DNA of 64,000 bases from Arcobacter aquimarinus (GTDB lineage: Bacteria > Campylobacterota > Campylobacteria > Campylobacterales > Arcobacteraceae), in the NCBI RefSeq assembly GCF_013177635.1, contig NZ_CP030944.1, forward strand, positions 2,232,001 to 2,296,000, written 5' to 3'. The notes under the pieces are model-generated. The model ran no database searches. It saw nothing but the letters and a program-made list of their open reading frames with translations, and was not told the DNA's origin. The translations under genes were made by a program, and so were the position numbers. Positions 18,061 through 27,945 of this stretch are shown piece by piece (the first letter of the stretch is position 1; every line of letters starts with the position of its first letter).

Positions 18061-20628
18061 ATGGATAATTTTATGGATATCAGAAAAGAATATTTAGAGT
18101 TTTTTAAAAGTAAAGGACATGAAGTTATATCTTCTATGCCACTAGTTCCAGATGATCCTACATTGATGTTTACAAATGCAGGTATGGTTCAATTTAAAGA
18201 TATTTTCACAGGTTCAATCCCAAAACCTGAAAATCCCAGAGCAACTTCTTGTCAATTATGTGTAAGAGCTGGTGGAAAACATAATGATTTAGAAAATGTT
18301 GGATACACAGCAAGACATCATACTTTATTTGAAATGTTAGGTAATTTCTCATTTGGAGACTATTTTAAAGAAGATGCAATCTCTTATGCTTGGGAATTTG
18401 TAACAGTTAATTTAGCCCTTCCTATCGAAAGATTATGGGTTACAGTTCATGAAAATGATGATGAAGCATTTAATATTTGGTCAAAATATATTAATCCAGA
18501 AAGAATTATGAGATTTGGCGATAAGGACAATTTTTGGGCTATGGGAGATACAGGTGCTTGTGGACCTTGTAGTGAAATTTTCTATGACCAAGGAGAAGAA
18601 CATTTTAACACTCCTGAAGACAAAATGGGTGGAGATGGAGATAGATTCTTAGAAATTTGGAACTTGGTATTTATGCAATACGAAAGAACTGCTGATGGGA
18701 AATTGAATCCTCTTCCAAAACCATCAATTGATACTGGAATGGGACTTGAAAGAGTTATTGCAATTAAAGAAGGTGTATTAAATAACTTTGATTCATCAAA
18801 TTTCAAACCAATTATTGAGAAAATTGAAGAATTAGCAAATAAAAAATCAACAAAAGAAAATATTGGTTCATATAGAGTAATAGCTGATCATTTAAGAGCT
18901 ACATCATTTATGTTATCACAGGGAATTTTATTTGGAAATGAAGGAAGACCTTATGTTTTAAGAAGAATTCTTAGACGGGCTGTAAGACATGGTTATTTAA
19001 TAGGTTTTAGAAAACCTTTTATGGCTCAACTTCTTGATACACTTATAAATATTATGGGTAATCACTATATTGAACTTGTTGAGAATAAAAATTTTATAAA
19101 AGAACAACTTACACTTGAAGAAGATAGATTTTTCAAAACTATTGATTTAGGAATGTCTTTATTTAATGAAGAATTAGCTAATACAAAAGAGATTTTTTCA
19201 GGTGAAATAGCTTTTAAATTATACGATACATATGGTTTCCCTTTAGATTTAACAGAAGATATGTTAAGAGATAGAAATTTAAAAGTTGATTTAATAAAAT
19301 TTGATGAACTAATGAATAAACAGAAAGCCATGGCAAAAGCTGCGTGGAAAGGAAGTGGAGATGCTTCGAATGAAGGTGACTTCAAGCAATTAATTGAAAA
19401 ATATGGTTTAAATGAATTTGTTGGTTATGATAATACTGCTTATAAATCAAAAATCGTTGCACTTTTAGATGAAAACTTTAAAGAAATTTCTACTTTAGAA
19501 AAAGGCTCAATAGGTTGGGTTATGTTAGATAAAACACCATTTTATGCCACAAGTGGTGGACAAAATGGCGATATTGGAGCATTAGAAGATAATAAACATA
19601 TTGCAATCATTGAAGAAACTTCAAAATTTCATGGATTAAATCTTTCAAAAGTAAAAGTAGAAAATTCTACTTTATCTCAAGGTGAAAATGTAGACGCAGT
19701 TGTTGTAAATAGATATGAAGTTGCAAAACATCATAGTGCAACACATTTACTTCAAAGTGCGCTAAAAATAGTTTTAGGAGAGAGTGTTTCTCAAGCAGGT
19801 TCTTTAAATGATGCCTCAAGACTTAGATTTGACTTTACTTATCCAAAAGCTATGAGCTCAGAACAAATTGAAGAAGTTGAAGATTTAGTAAATACTATGA
19901 TTGCAAGAAGTATCGCTGGAAACGTAGAAGAATTACCAATTGAAGAAGCTAAAAATAAAGGTGCTATTGCTATGTTTGGTGAAAAATATGGTGATACTGT
20001 AAGAGTAGTAAGTTTTTCTGATGTTTCTGTTGAATTTTGTGGAGGAACTCACGTAAAAAATACATCTGATATTGGAAGTTTTTATATTATAAAAGAATCA
20101 GGTGTAAGTGCAGGAGTAAGAAGAATAGAGGCTGTTTGTGGAGCATCTGCTATAAAATATACAAAAGAAATTATTTCTAAAATGAATGAAATTCAAGCAG
20201 AAGTTAAAAATAATGATGTAATAGCTGGAATTAAAAAATTAAAAGATCAAATTAAAGATCTTAAAAAAGAGCTTGAAACAGCACAAAGCCAAACATCATC
20301 TCCAATAAATGAAGAAATAATTGGTGATACAAAAGTTGTTGTTTCAGTAGTTGAAAATGGCGATTTAAAGAAAATTGTTGATGATATGAAAAATGCAACT
20401 GAAAAACTTGCAATCTTACTTTTACAAGCAAAAGATGACAAAGTTATGATAGTTGCTGGAAGCAAAAATACAAATATCAAAGCTGGCGATTGGATTAAAA
20501 ATATAGCACCTATCGTAGGTGGTGGAGGTGGTGGAAGACCTGACTTCGCAACTGCTGGTGGTAAAGATATAACAAAAATTGAAGATGCGAAAATTGCAGC
20601 ATTAAATTATGCAAAAGAAAATTTGTAA
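18061..20628 (+). CDS. alaS: Alanyl-tRNA synthetase
   Basis: Charges tRNA-Ala and edits mischarged serine or glycine. The 855-aa protein has class II motif 1 and its neighbourhood in [12 protein letters not shown] and [11 protein letters not shown], motif 2 near [18 protein letters not shown], and editing-domain metal ligands in [10 protein letters not shown] and CGGTHV. The C-terminal domain ends with the [15 protein letters not shown] glycine motif. An in-frame ATG at 18073 is an alternative start because GGAT lies 8 nt before it; 18061 is kept because no clear site favours either. A CopD-like gene follows after 10 nt. Confidence 0.96.
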   Translation: MDNFMDIRKEYLEFFKSKGHEVISSMPLVPDDPTLMFTNAGMVQFKDIFTGSIPKPENPRATSCQLCVRAGGKHNDLENVGYTARHHTLFEMLGNFSFGDYFKEDAISYAWEFVTVNLALPIERLWVTVHENDDEAFNIWSKYINPERIMRFGDKDNFWAMGDTGACGPCSEIFYDQGEEHFNTPEDKMGGDGDRFLEIWNLVFMQYERTADGKLNPLPKPSIDTGMGLERVIAIKEGVLNNFDSSNFKPIIEKIEELANKKSTKENIGSYRVIADHLRATSFMLSQGILFGNEGRPYVLRRILRRAVRHGYLIGFRKPFMAQLLDTLINIMGNHYIELVENKNFIKEQLTLEEDRFFKTIDLGMSLFNEELANTKEIFSGEIAFKLYDTYGFPLDLTEDMLRDRNLKVDLIKFDELMNKQKAMAKAAWKGSGDASNEGDFKQLIEKYGLNEFVGYDNTAYKSKIVALLDENFKEISTLEKGSIGWVMLDKTPFYATSGGQNGDIGALEDNKHIAIIEETSKFHGLNLSKVKVENSTLSQGENVDAVVVNRYEVAKHHSATHLLQSALKIVLGESVSQAGSLNDASRLRFDFTYPKAMSSEQIEEVEDLVNTMIARSIAGNVEELPIEEAKNKGAIAMFGEKYGDTVRVVSFSDVSVEFCGGTHVKNTSDIGSFYIIKESGVSAGVRRIEAVCGASAIKYTKEIISKMNEIQAEVKNNDVIAGIKKLKDQIKDLKKELETAQSQTSSPINEEIIGDTKVVVSVVENGDLKKIVDDMKNATEKLAILLLQAKDDKVMIVAGSKNTNIKAGDWIKNIAPIVGGGGGGRPDFATAGGKDITKIEDAKIAALNYAKENL

Positions 20629-20638
20629 GGATTGAAAA

Positions 20639-21118
20639 TTGAGTGAATTATTTAATAATTTTTCAACTTTAATCATATTCTTACATGTATTATCAGCAAT
20701 AATTTGGATTGGAGGAATGATTGTAATTAGATTTGCAGTTCATTACTCTATGCAAAATATTGAAGAGCCAAAAATAAAACTAGGAAGAACTCTAGAAAAT
20801 CTAAAAAGATTTTTTTCTATGGTTATTCCTTCAATTATTATTCTTTTAATTACAGCAATTATTATGATTTTATCTTTAGGATTTAAAGAAACTGAACTTT
20901 ATAAATTTGTAATAGCTAAAGAAGTTATTTGGACTATTATGACTATTATATTTATAGTTATTTATATAAAAAGAAATAAAGCGCAAAAAGCTTTTGATAA
21001 TGGCGATTTTACAACCGCAAAAAATCAACTTGCACCTTTAGCAAAATATCTAATTCCCATAAATATTATTTTAGGACTTATTGCAGTGATTTTAGGAATT
21101 ACATTAAGAGGATTTTAA
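20639..21118 (+). CDS. CopD-like four-helix membrane protein
   Basis: A 159-aa integral membrane protein with four predicted helices (about residues 9-30, 58-80, 90-108 and 135-155). The first helix carries FLHVLSAIIWIGG, the H-x3-S-x3-W-x-GG pattern of CopD/DUF2269-type proteins, which are linked to copper handling or redox processes in membranes. Start TTG at 20639 is set by AAGGA 7 nt upstream. It lies 10 nt after alaS, probably on the same transcript. Substrate or partner is not evident from the sequence. Confidence 0.7.
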   Translation: MSELFNNFSTLIIFLHVLSAIIWIGGMIVIRFAVHYSMQNIEEPKIKLGRTLENLKRFFSMVIPSIIILLITAIIMILSLGFKETELYKFVIAKEVIWTIMTIIFIVIYIKRNKAQKAFDNGDFTTAKNQLAPLAKYLIPINIILGLIAVILGITLRGF

Positions 21119-21127
21119 TCCTCTTAA
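21104..21127. terminator. Hairpin between convergent genes
   Basis: A 10-11-bp stem (21104-21114 with 21117-21127, arm TTAAGAGGATT) overlaps the stop of the CopD-like gene and ends 7 nt from the stop of the convergent SIMPL gene. The T-tract is weak on both strands, so termination efficiency is uncertain. Confidence 0.5.
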
Positions 21128-21133
21128 ATAAAA

Positions 21134-21850
21134 TCAATCTGACAAATAATATTCAACAGTTGAAACTATTCTTACATTTTTAATATATTCAGTATTTTTA
21201 TCTCTGCTTGTAATTACAAATTGACCTTGTGAAGCTTTTTTAATTTTTCCAAGTTTACTTTTTGAATCTTCTGCAAATTTAAGTGCTACACTTCTTGCAT
21301 TGTTTGTTGCTTCTTCTATCATAGAAGGTTTAATATCATTTAATTTTGTATAAATGTACTCTATTTTAGAGTCATAATCATCTATTTTAAATAATATACC
21401 TTTTTTTGATAATTCAAATAATTTACCAGTAATTTCTCTCACTTTTTTTACATTTGATGAATAAATATTTATTGTTCTATTAGCTAAATATCTAACTTGA
21501 ACTTCTTGATTTGAATATTCATTTGCCATTTTATCAATAATAGCTGGAGAATTTATAGTAATTTCCTCTTTCTTTATGCCATTTATTTCTAAAAAACTCA
21601 AAATTTCAGTTGTATCATTTTCAACTTTTTTATTTAAGCCATCTAAACTATTATCAATAACACTAAATCTTATAGGCCATAAAACAATATCTGCTTCAAC
21701 TTCTTTTTCAGACAAACCTTTTACAATAACTGTTCTATCAAACTCTTTGTATTTAATCACACTTGTAGAGAGTAAATACCCTAAAATAGATAATCCTAAA
21801 AAAATAGAAAAACCTAAAATTAAAGAAGATTTTGTATCTAATTTTTCCAT
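21134..21850 (-). CDS. SIMPL-domain protein (DUF541)
   Basis: A 238-aa protein with one N-terminal membrane helix (about residues 11-32) and a periplasmic SIMPL domain. Family signs are the start of the domain (RTVIVKGLSEKEVEADIVLW), the NSPAIIDK region and the C-terminal EATNNARSVALKFAEDSKSKLGKI block. SIMPL proteins are often linked to outer-envelope or stress functions, but no enzymatic role is established. It is 2 nt downstream of the MFS gene on the same strand and likely co-transcribed. Confidence 0.85.
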   Translation of the reverse strand: MEKLDTKSSLILGFSIFLGLSILGYLLSTSVIKYKEFDRTVIVKGLSEKEVEADIVLWPIRFSVIDNSLDGLNKKVENDTTEILSFLEINGIKKEEITINSPAIIDKMANEYSNQEVQVRYLANRTINIYSSNVKKVREITGKLFELSKKGILFKIDDYDSKIEYIYTKLNDIKPSMIEEATNNARSVALKFAEDSKSKLGKIKKASQGQFVITSRDKNTEYIKNVRIVSTVEYYLSD

Positions 21851-21852
21851 AT

Positions 21853-22995
21853 TTAAACCTTTAAAAATAAATTTCTATTTCCATAGATAAAAAATATTAC
21901 AATAAACAATATAAAAACAAACCCGTAAAGCATAATATTCCAACCAAAATGTTCATATATAATAGAAGGGAAAAATGAACCTGTAGCTCCACCTAAATAA
22001 TAAAAAGTTAAATACATTCCAGATGTAAGTGATTTTTGTGATGATTTCATAGAATTTGCAAGTCCTGTACTTACTGTATGAACTGTAAACATTCCTATAC
22101 AAAATAAAAACAATAATAAAAATAGATAAACAATATCTTCATTTGTTAAAAATATGGTAATAAATAAGAAAAAAGCTATAAATATAAAAATAGTATTTAT
22201 TTCACCTTTAAAATAATTAACAATTCTTTTAGAACCTAAAGAGACTATTATTCCCATTCCATAACCTAAATATAATAAAGATATTTGAAATTCCGAGAAA
22301 GATTCAGAAATATCTTTTACCCTAAAAGGTAGTACATTTAAAACTCCTGCAAAAACAAAAAACATACAAAACATTATAAAATAAATCAATACAAACCTTT
22401 TATCTTTTAAAATTAATGAAATATCTTTAATTTTAGGTTTTACCATTGTTGCTTCACCTTCATAATCTAATTTATTAATAAAAAATAAAGATATTAAGAT
22501 TGCAACAGATAATGAATAAAATACATATTCATAAGAAAAATTCGTAGCTATAAATCCAGAAAATATTCTCCCTACTAATCCTCCAAAAACTGTTGCAGCA
22601 ACATAAATAGACATATTAAATTTTATATTTTTTTTATCAATATTTGCAAGAATACTCATAAGTGAAGTTAGAATTGCTGGAATCACTAAAGCCTCACAAA
22701 TTCTAAGAAATAAAAATAGTTCATAAGATTTAGCAAGTCCTAAAAATATATTTGTAATTAATAAAATAAAAGAAGCACGTATTAACATCTTTTTTGCACA
22801 AACTTTTTCTAAGATATATCCATAAATTATTGGTGAAATTGCTAAAAACAGCATTATAACTGCTGTAAATTGTGAAGCTTGAATAATTGATATACCAAAC
22901 TCATTAGCTAATAAAGGCTGTAAAGGTTGGGTTGCATACATAACTGATAAAACAATAATAATACAATATATAATAATTAATAAATTACCTTTCAA
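21853..22995 (-). CDS. Major facilitator superfamily transporter, YnfM-like
   Basis: A 380-aa protein with about 12 membrane helices. The first helices read YATQPLQPLLANEFGIS, the pattern of the YnfM/ArabT-type subgroup, and the loop between helices 2 and 3 has GYILEKVCAKKMLIRASF, a variant of the MFS A motif. It is probably a drug or metabolite efflux carrier; no substrate can be read from the sequence. Its start overlaps the upstream lipoprotein stop by 11 nt, and a SIMPL gene follows at 2 nt, so the three may form an operon. Confidence 0.85.
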   Translation of the reverse strand: MKGNLLIIIYCIIIVLSVMYATQPLQPLLANEFGISIIQASQFTAVIMLFLAISPIIYGYILEKVCAKKMLIRASFILLITNIFLGLAKSYELFLFLRICEALVIPAILTSLMSILANIDKKNIKFNMSIYVAATVFGGLVGRIFSGFIATNFSYEYVFYSLSVAILISLFFINKLDYEGEATMVKPKIKDISLILKDKRFVLIYFIMFCMFFVFAGVLNVLPFRVKDISESFSEFQISLLYLGYGMGIIVSLGSKRIVNYFKGEINTIFIFIAFFLFITIFLTNEDIVYLFLLLFLFCIGMFTVHTVSTGLANSMKSSQKSLTSGMYLTFYYLGGATGSFFPSIIYEHFGWNIMLYGFVFILFIVIFFIYGNRNLFLKV

Positions 22996-23551
22996 AATAT
23001 TCCCTTTCTTTGCTGAAATATGAATTTAACATATTCATTCGAACTAAACTATTTTTATAATTAGTAAAAAATCTAGGTTTATTTAAATATAAATTTATAT
23101 AAGCTTCATCAAATTCTTTAATTAATCTATCTGAATAAATTCCATTATAATCAATAATAAAATAATCTTCATAAACCGTATAAATATAAATAATGTTCAT
23201 AAAATATTTTTCATCAACTAAATAAGTACTAAATTCATAATTTTTAAACTCTTTTCTCTCTATCAATTTAAAAGAATCTATTTTTAATGTAGATTTAAAT
23301 AAATCTGTAAAAAAACCTCTTGATAATCCATTCCATTTACAATTACTATTCAAGTTAATGTATTCAACAAATACTTGTCCAAATTCTTTTGTTGTAGACT
23401 TACCAATATAAGAAAAATTTGTGCATGAATCAAAAGTACTATTTTTTTCATTTAACACTAATTGTAATTTATTATCCAAATTTAAATTTTTTGTTGAATT
23501 ACATCCAATTATTAAAAAAATAAACATTAGAAAAATTGTTTGTTTAATCAT
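22985..23551 (-). CDS. Putative lipoprotein, unknown function
   Basis: A 188-aa protein with a lipoprotein signal: hydrophobic residues 4-16 and lipobox LIIGC (Cys17). The mature part contains two further cysteines, in DSCTNF and NCKW, which could form a disulphide in the periplasm. I recognise no family. It is first in a likely operon with an MFS carrier and a SIMPL protein and is divergent from the NlpC/P60 pair. Confidence 0.7.
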   Translation of the reverse strand: MIKQTIFLMFIFLIIGCNSTKNLNLDNKLQLVLNEKNSTFDSCTNFSYIGKSTTKEFGQVFVEYINLNSNCKWNGLSRGFFTDLFKSTLKIDSFKLIERKEFKNYEFSTYLVDEKYFMNIIYIYTVYEDYFIIDYNGIYSDRLIKEFDEAYINLYLNKPRFFTNYKNSLVRMNMLNSYFSKEREYFER

Positions 23552-23674
23552 ATCTTTTTCCCTAAAATTAATAACTTATTATATACCTTTAAAATTAAAA
23601 CTTGACATATTTTTATTTTTTTTATATCATTGGACAGCTATTTTCAAAACTAATCCAAAAAAAGGGCATATTAA

Positions 23675-24268
23675 ATGAATTTCAAGAATATATTCACCGT
23701 ATTTATTTTCATGAGCCTATTTTTTACAGGTTGTTCTTATAAAAGTAGCGAAGAAGTAATTGATATGTCCTCTTACAACAAAAATAAAAATTTAGAACAT
23801 ACTCCTTACAAAAATATTCAAAAAAATACAAAAATTTCAAAAACTCAAAAAAGTGATTTCTTCAAAAAATATACTAATCAAAATTATACTTCAAAAAAAC
23901 AAGTTTTAAATAATGAACTCTTTGATTTTTATTCTCAATGGGAAGGCGTTAGATATAAATTAGGTGGAAGTAATAAAAATGGAATAGATTGCTCTGCATT
24001 TATACAAAAAGCTTTTAAAGAAAAATTTGATTTAGAAATGCCTAGAACGACTGTTTCTCAAGCTAAAATCGGTAAAGAAATAAATAAAAATGAATTAGAA
24101 GTTGGTGATTTAGTTTTTTTCAAAACAGGGAGAACAAACCACGTTGGAATTTATATAGATAATGGTAAATTTATGCACGCTTCTACTAAAATTGGGGTTA
24201 CTATATCTGATTTACAAAATGAATATTTCAAAAAGAACTATTGGAAAGCACAAAGAATTATTGATTAA
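23675..24268 (+). CDS. NlpC/P60 family lipoprotein, cell-wall peptidase 1
   Basis: A putative gamma-D-glutamyl-diaminopimelate endopeptidase acting on peptidoglycan stem peptides. The 197-aa protein has a lipobox FFTGC (Cys20), a lysine/asparagine-rich linker (about 30-80) and a C-terminal NlpC/P60 domain (about 85-197). The catalytic set is C106 in GIDCSAF, H156 in NHVGIY and H168 in MHAS. It should be anchored to a membrane facing the periplasm. A paralogue follows directly, 18 nt downstream. Confidence 0.88.
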   Translation: MNFKNIFTVFIFMSLFFTGCSYKSSEEVIDMSSYNKNKNLEHTPYKNIQKNTKISKTQKSDFFKKYTNQNYTSKKQVLNNELFDFYSQWEGVRYKLGGSNKNGIDCSAFIQKAFKEKFDLEMPRTTVSQAKIGKEINKNELEVGDLVFFKTGRTNHVGIYIDNGKFMHASTKIGVTISDLQNEYFKKNYWKAQRIID

Positions 24269-24286
24269 TACTAGAAGGAGATTAAT

Positions 24287-24934
24287 TTGATTAAAAAAAT
24301 ATTTTTTATACCTACTGCAGTATTATTATTTTCTGCTTGTTCTCATAATAATCAATTAGCTGAAAAATCAACAAAAGATGAATCTTTAAATAAAAAACAA
24401 ATAATACTCTCTTATGATGAATATAAGAAACAATTTGACACAAAAAATCAAAAAGTTATCAGTAAACCTCTCAATACTAATTCTTATTTATTAAGTAAAC
24501 AATATGAAAGTGTTTTATCAAATAATAAAGAAGAAAAAAATATTTCTAATTTAACTTCTCAACTTCCAAAAAAAACACAAGTTTTTACTGATTTTTATAA
24601 TGAATGGAAAAATGTAAAATATAAAATGGGTGGAACTTCAAAAAGTGGAATTGATTGTTCTGCTTTCACTCAAAAAATTTATAAAGAAAAATTTAATATT
24701 TCTCTTCCTAGAACAACTATAACACAAGTAAATGTTGGTACTGAAGTTAAAAAATCAGAATTAATTCCTGGTGATTTAGTTTTTTTCAAAACAAGTAAAA
24801 CAGATAAACACGTAGGTGTTTATGTTGGAGATAATAAGTTTTTACATGCTTCTATAAAAGGTATTCAATATACAAGTTTGGATAAACCATTTTATAAAAA
24901 GAATTATTGGACTTCAAGAAGAATTATGAATTAA
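24287..24934 (+). CDS. NlpC/P60 family lipoprotein, cell-wall peptidase 2
   Basis: A tandem paralogue of the preceding gene, 215 aa. It has a lipobox FSAC (Cys18), a long low-complexity linker (about 20-95) and an NlpC/P60 domain with C124 in GIDCSAF, H175 in KHVGVYV and H187 in LHAS. Start TTG 24287 is set by AGAAGGAG 6 nt upstream. The catalytic domains are clearly alike (GGxxKxGIDCSAF, PRTT, GDLVFFKT) while the linkers differ, pointing to duplication followed by divergence. An unusual long inverted repeat follows the stop. Confidence 0.88.
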   Translation: MIKKIFFIPTAVLLFSACSHNNQLAEKSTKDESLNKKQIILSYDEYKKQFDTKNQKVISKPLNTNSYLLSKQYESVLSNNKEEKNISNLTSQLPKKTQVFTDFYNEWKNVKYKMGGTSKSGIDCSAFTQKIYKEKFNISLPRTTITQVNVGTEVKKSELIPGDLVFFKTSKTDKHVGVYVGDNKFLHASIKGIQYTSLDKPFYKKNYWTSRRIMN

Positions 24935-24947
24935 TTCTTTAGATTAG

Positions 24948-25028
24948 ATGAAATAAAGTAGATGTATTTTTGTGTTTAGGAAGCAGAAAGGATACAAATG
25001 AATGTTTATACATCTACATTTATTTCAT
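24948..25028. repeat. Long inverted repeat with 40-nt loop
   Basis: ATGAAATAAAGTAGATGTAT at 24948-24967 pairs with 25008-25028, 20 base pairs with a single bulged base, around a 40-nt loop. It lies between convergent genes. The loop is too long for a typical intrinsic terminator. It contains AAAGGA followed 5 nt later by an ATG (24998) that opens a 14-codon frame. Confidence 0.75.
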
Positions 25029-25065
25029 TAATTATAAAATAATTGTATGATAATTATATGATTTT

Positions 25066-26355
25066 CTATAAATCAAAATAGTTTGATAAAATATATAAAC
25101 AAATAATACAAACTATATACATCTTTATAGCATAAGATATATTCATCATAAAAATCTCTTTTGCACTACAAGCGTATCTTGCAACTATTGTAAGATTTAA
25201 TCCTGAAAATGGTGATGTTGAAACAGTGGTTGACCAAGCCATCAGAAATGTAACTGCTAAAAAAGTATGATTTACGCCACTTAAATAATCCCCAATTATT
25301 GAAATTGTAATTATTGGATGAATTCCAACAAATGATAAAATAATAAAAGATAAAAGAAGTAAAGAAGCAATTTTCCAATCAAAATTTGTAAAAGGTAGAG
25401 TAAAATTTAAACCTATTAAAATAGTTCCAATAATTATTCCAAACATTCCTGCAACTAAAAAAAGTGAGATTTCACTTTTCATTTTTGGTAATTCATCTGT
25501 AATATGAATTGTTAAAGTTTTAAATGAAGTTTTTATTCCTTTTTTAATAGGCAAAATAATTATAGTCATAATTATAGAAAATAATGAAATTAAAACTATT
25601 ACTTTTAAATCTGGGAAATAATTATTAGTAATTAGCACTAATAAAGCTAATAAAAATGGTAAAAAAAGTGAATTAAAAGATAATGGATAACCATAAAAGT
25701 TTTCAATATCATAGGCTTTCTCTTTTATCACATCGTAATAAGTTATTATAAAAGCTATAAAAGCAAGTATTATTCCATTGATTACTATTACAGAACTATT
25801 TAGCTTTGGAGCATAAGTAATTGCAGCAGCAAATGCAACAAAAAATGGGGACCAGTAAGCATCACTTGAAAATGCCCTAGTTAAAAGAATAATTTGAGAT
25901 TTACTCAATGGTGCTTTTTTATACATTTTATCTGCTACTAATATTAAAGAAGAAAGATTAATTACAGAACCAAAAAGATGTACACTAAGATAAGTCTTTA
26001 TAAAAGATTTTTTACCTTTTGGTAAACTAGAAGTTTTATCTTTTTTTGGCATTGCAATTAATCTCAAAAAACCAACTCCAATTAAAAGAGCTAATAAATA
26101 TTGATTAACTGTAAATATTTTAATTAAATTTATTTCAAAATTATTAACTAAAACAATTATATATCCTAAAAAACTAAGTAATAAAAGTACAATAATTAGA
26201 GTTTTATTTTTAAGTGTAAAAAAAAGAAGTAAAAATGCAATCCATGTAAAAATTCCAGCAACAATAATCATATTATTTTGAAAAAAATATGCAAATATAG
26301 TTACTAAGAAAGATAAAAATATTAAAATACCTGAAAGTTTAGATAGCATTATCAT
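25066..26355 (-). CDS. Multi-pass membrane protein, probable ion or carboxylate transporter
   Basis: A 429-aa protein with about 11-12 hydrophobic segments spread over the whole length. The segments near 330-400, with SFVGIHPIITISIIGDYL and AWSTTVSTSPFSGLN, contain short polar breaks inside helices, as in ion-transporter superfamily proteins such as DctM, CitM or ArsB. I cannot name the family or substrate with confidence. ATG 26355 and ATG 26349 are both possible starts; the nearest AAGGA lies inside the preceding gene. It is 3 nt downstream of an EamA transporter on the same strand. Confidence 0.55.
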   Translation of the reverse strand: MIMLSKLSGILIFLSFLVTIFAYFFQNNMIIVAGIFTWIAFLLLFFTLKNKTLIIVLLLLSFLGYIIVLVNNFEINLIKIFTVNQYLLALLIGVGFLRLIAMPKKDKTSSLPKGKKSFIKTYLSVHLFGSVINLSSLILVADKMYKKAPLSKSQIILLTRAFSSDAYWSPFFVAFAAAITYAPKLNSSVIVINGIILAFIAFIITYYDVIKEKAYDIENFYGYPLSFNSLFLPFLLALLVLITNNYFPDLKVIVLISLFSIIMTIIILPIKKGIKTSFKTLTIHITDELPKMKSEISLFLVAGMFGIIIGTILIGLNFTLPFTNFDWKIASLLLLSFIILSFVGIHPIITISIIGDYLSGVNHTFLAVTFLMAWSTTVSTSPFSGLNLTIVARYACSAKEIFMMNISYAIKMYIVCIICLYILSNYFDL

Positions 26356-26358
26356 ATA

Positions 26359-27246
26359 TTAACTTTTATTCCTTTTTAGAAAAATTGATAAATAAATTCC
26401 TACTGCAATAAATATTGTTCCTATTAAATGATAAACAAGAACTTTTTCTTTTAAAAATATATATGCTAACATTGCCCCAAAAATTGGCATTAAGTGTGCA
26501 AATTGACCAGCTTTATTTGCACCTATTTCAATTGTTGCTCTATTCCAAAAATAAAAAGAAAGTATAGATGGAAAAATTACAATATAAATTAATGAATATA
26601 ATACCTCTTTATTTTCTAAAAACGTAAATTCTAAATTATAACCTTGATATATAAACACCAAATATAAAATCAATGTTCCTAATAATGTAGTTATAGAAAA
26701 AAACTCAAAGGTGTTTAATTCTTTTGGTTTATACTTTAATAATACTGAATATAAAGCCCAATCTATACATGCAGCTATTATCCATAAATCTCCAATCGTA
26801 AAATGCAATTCAAAGATATGCTCTATTTCACCTTTTAAAATCAAATAAAAAACTCCGATTGTTGAAAGAAATACTCCAAAAAGTTGTATTTTACTAATAG
26901 AAATTTTAAAAATTATTGCAGAAAAAATTATGATAAATATTGGAGTACTTGAATTTATCAACAAAGCGTTTGTTGCAGTAGTTGTTTGTAAACCATAATA
27001 TAAAAATGTATTAAATCCAGCAATTCCTAATCCACCTAAAACAAATAAAATTAAATACTCTTTTTTCAATATTATTAATAAATTTTTATAATGAACTAAA
27101 ATAAAAGGTAATAAAATTAAAAGTACAAAAAACCATCTATAAAAAGACAATTCAATTGGGCTAATATCATTTGAAATCAATCTTCCAAAAACAAAATTTC
27201 CAGACCAAAAAAGTACACATAAAACTAAAAGAATATAATATTTCAT
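26359..27246 (-). CDS. EamA-family (DMT) transporter
   Basis: A 295-aa integral membrane protein with ten predicted helices arranged as two EamA repeats (about residues 5-140 and 150-290). Repeat signatures are FWSGNFVFGRLISNDISPIE near the start and PIFGAMLAYIFLKEKVLVYH in the second half. The family exports metabolites or drugs; the substrate is not evident. It is divergent from maf and followed after 3 nt by another transporter-like gene. Confidence 0.88.
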   Translation of the reverse strand: MKYYILLVLCVLFWSGNFVFGRLISNDISPIELSFYRWFFVLLILLPFILVHYKNLLIILKKEYLILFVLGGLGIAGFNTFLYYGLQTTTATNALLINSSTPIFIIIFSAIIFKISISKIQLFGVFLSTIGVFYLILKGEIEHIFELHFTIGDLWIIAACIDWALYSVLLKYKPKELNTFEFFSITTLLGTLILYLVFIYQGYNLEFTFLENKEVLYSLIYIVIFPSILSFYFWNRATIEIGANKAGQFAHLMPIFGAMLAYIFLKEKVLVYHLIGTIFIAVGIYLSIFLKRNKS

Positions 27247-27372
27247 AAATAACTTTCAAATTTTTTCGTATTATACATAAAAGAAATAATATGAAACTTT
27301 TTTAGTAATTAATACGATTTTTATGCGATTAAAATATCCATTTATCTATAATTAAACTAAAAAAGGATTGTT

Positions 27373-27918
27373 TTGTTAAGACTTGGTTCAAATTCACCAA
27401 CTCGTGCACTAATTTTAAAAAACTTTGGTATTGATTTTGTTCAAAATGGTGGAAATTTTGATGAAGATTCAATAAAAACTATTGATCCAAAATCATTTTG
27501 TTATGAAGCTACTAAAGGCAAATTCAACGAACTTTACAATAAATACGGAGTTGAAGATATGCCTTTACTTGTAGCAGATAGTGTTGTAACTTGTAAAGGA
27601 AAACTTCTTAGAAAAGCAAAAGATTTAGATGATGCAAAAGCTATGCTTGAACTTCAAAGTGGGAATAAAACTTCAGTTATAACTTGTATGATTTATAAAT
27701 CAAAATTTAAAGAAATTATAGATATTTCTATTACTTCTTATGAATTTACAAACTTTAATAAAAATCATATAAATGAATATCTAAACTCTGGTGAATGTTT
27801 TGGAAAAGCTGGAGCTATTATGGTTGAAGGTTTTTGTAAACCATATATTAAAAAAGTCATAGGCTATGAAAGTACTGCAATGGGTTTATGTGTTGAAAAA
27901 TTAAAAGTATTTATGTAA
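27373..27918 (+). CDS. maf: Maf-like nucleoside triphosphate pyrophosphatase
   Basis: Maf proteins hydrolyse non-canonical or excess nucleoside triphosphates to monophosphates. The 181-aa protein has the N-terminal LRLGSNSPTRALIL (usual SxSPxR), the catalytic aspartate region LLVADSVV (about residues 64-71) and a C-terminal GKAGAIMVEGF block in place of the usual GxAGaf. Start TTG 27373 follows AAAAGGA with 5-nt spacing. It ends at a strong hairpin shared with the convergent peroxidase gene. Confidence 0.85.
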   Translation: MLRLGSNSPTRALILKNFGIDFVQNGGNFDEDSIKTIDPKSFCYEATKGKFNELYNKYGVEDMPLLVADSVVTCKGKLLRKAKDLDDAKAMLELQSGNKTSVITCMIYKSKFKEIIDISITSYEFTNFNKNHINEYLNSGECFGKAGAIMVEGFCKPYIKKVIGYESTAMGLCVEKLKVFM

Positions 27919-27943
27919 TTTAAGAGGAATAATTCCTCTTAAA
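27919..27943. terminator. Bidirectional hairpin terminator
   Basis: A perfect 11-bp stem (TTTAAGAGGAA with TTCCTCTTAAA) and a 3-nt TAA loop, starting right after the maf stop and ending 2 nt before the convergent peroxidase stop. Confidence 0.75.
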
Positions 27944-27945
27944 TA

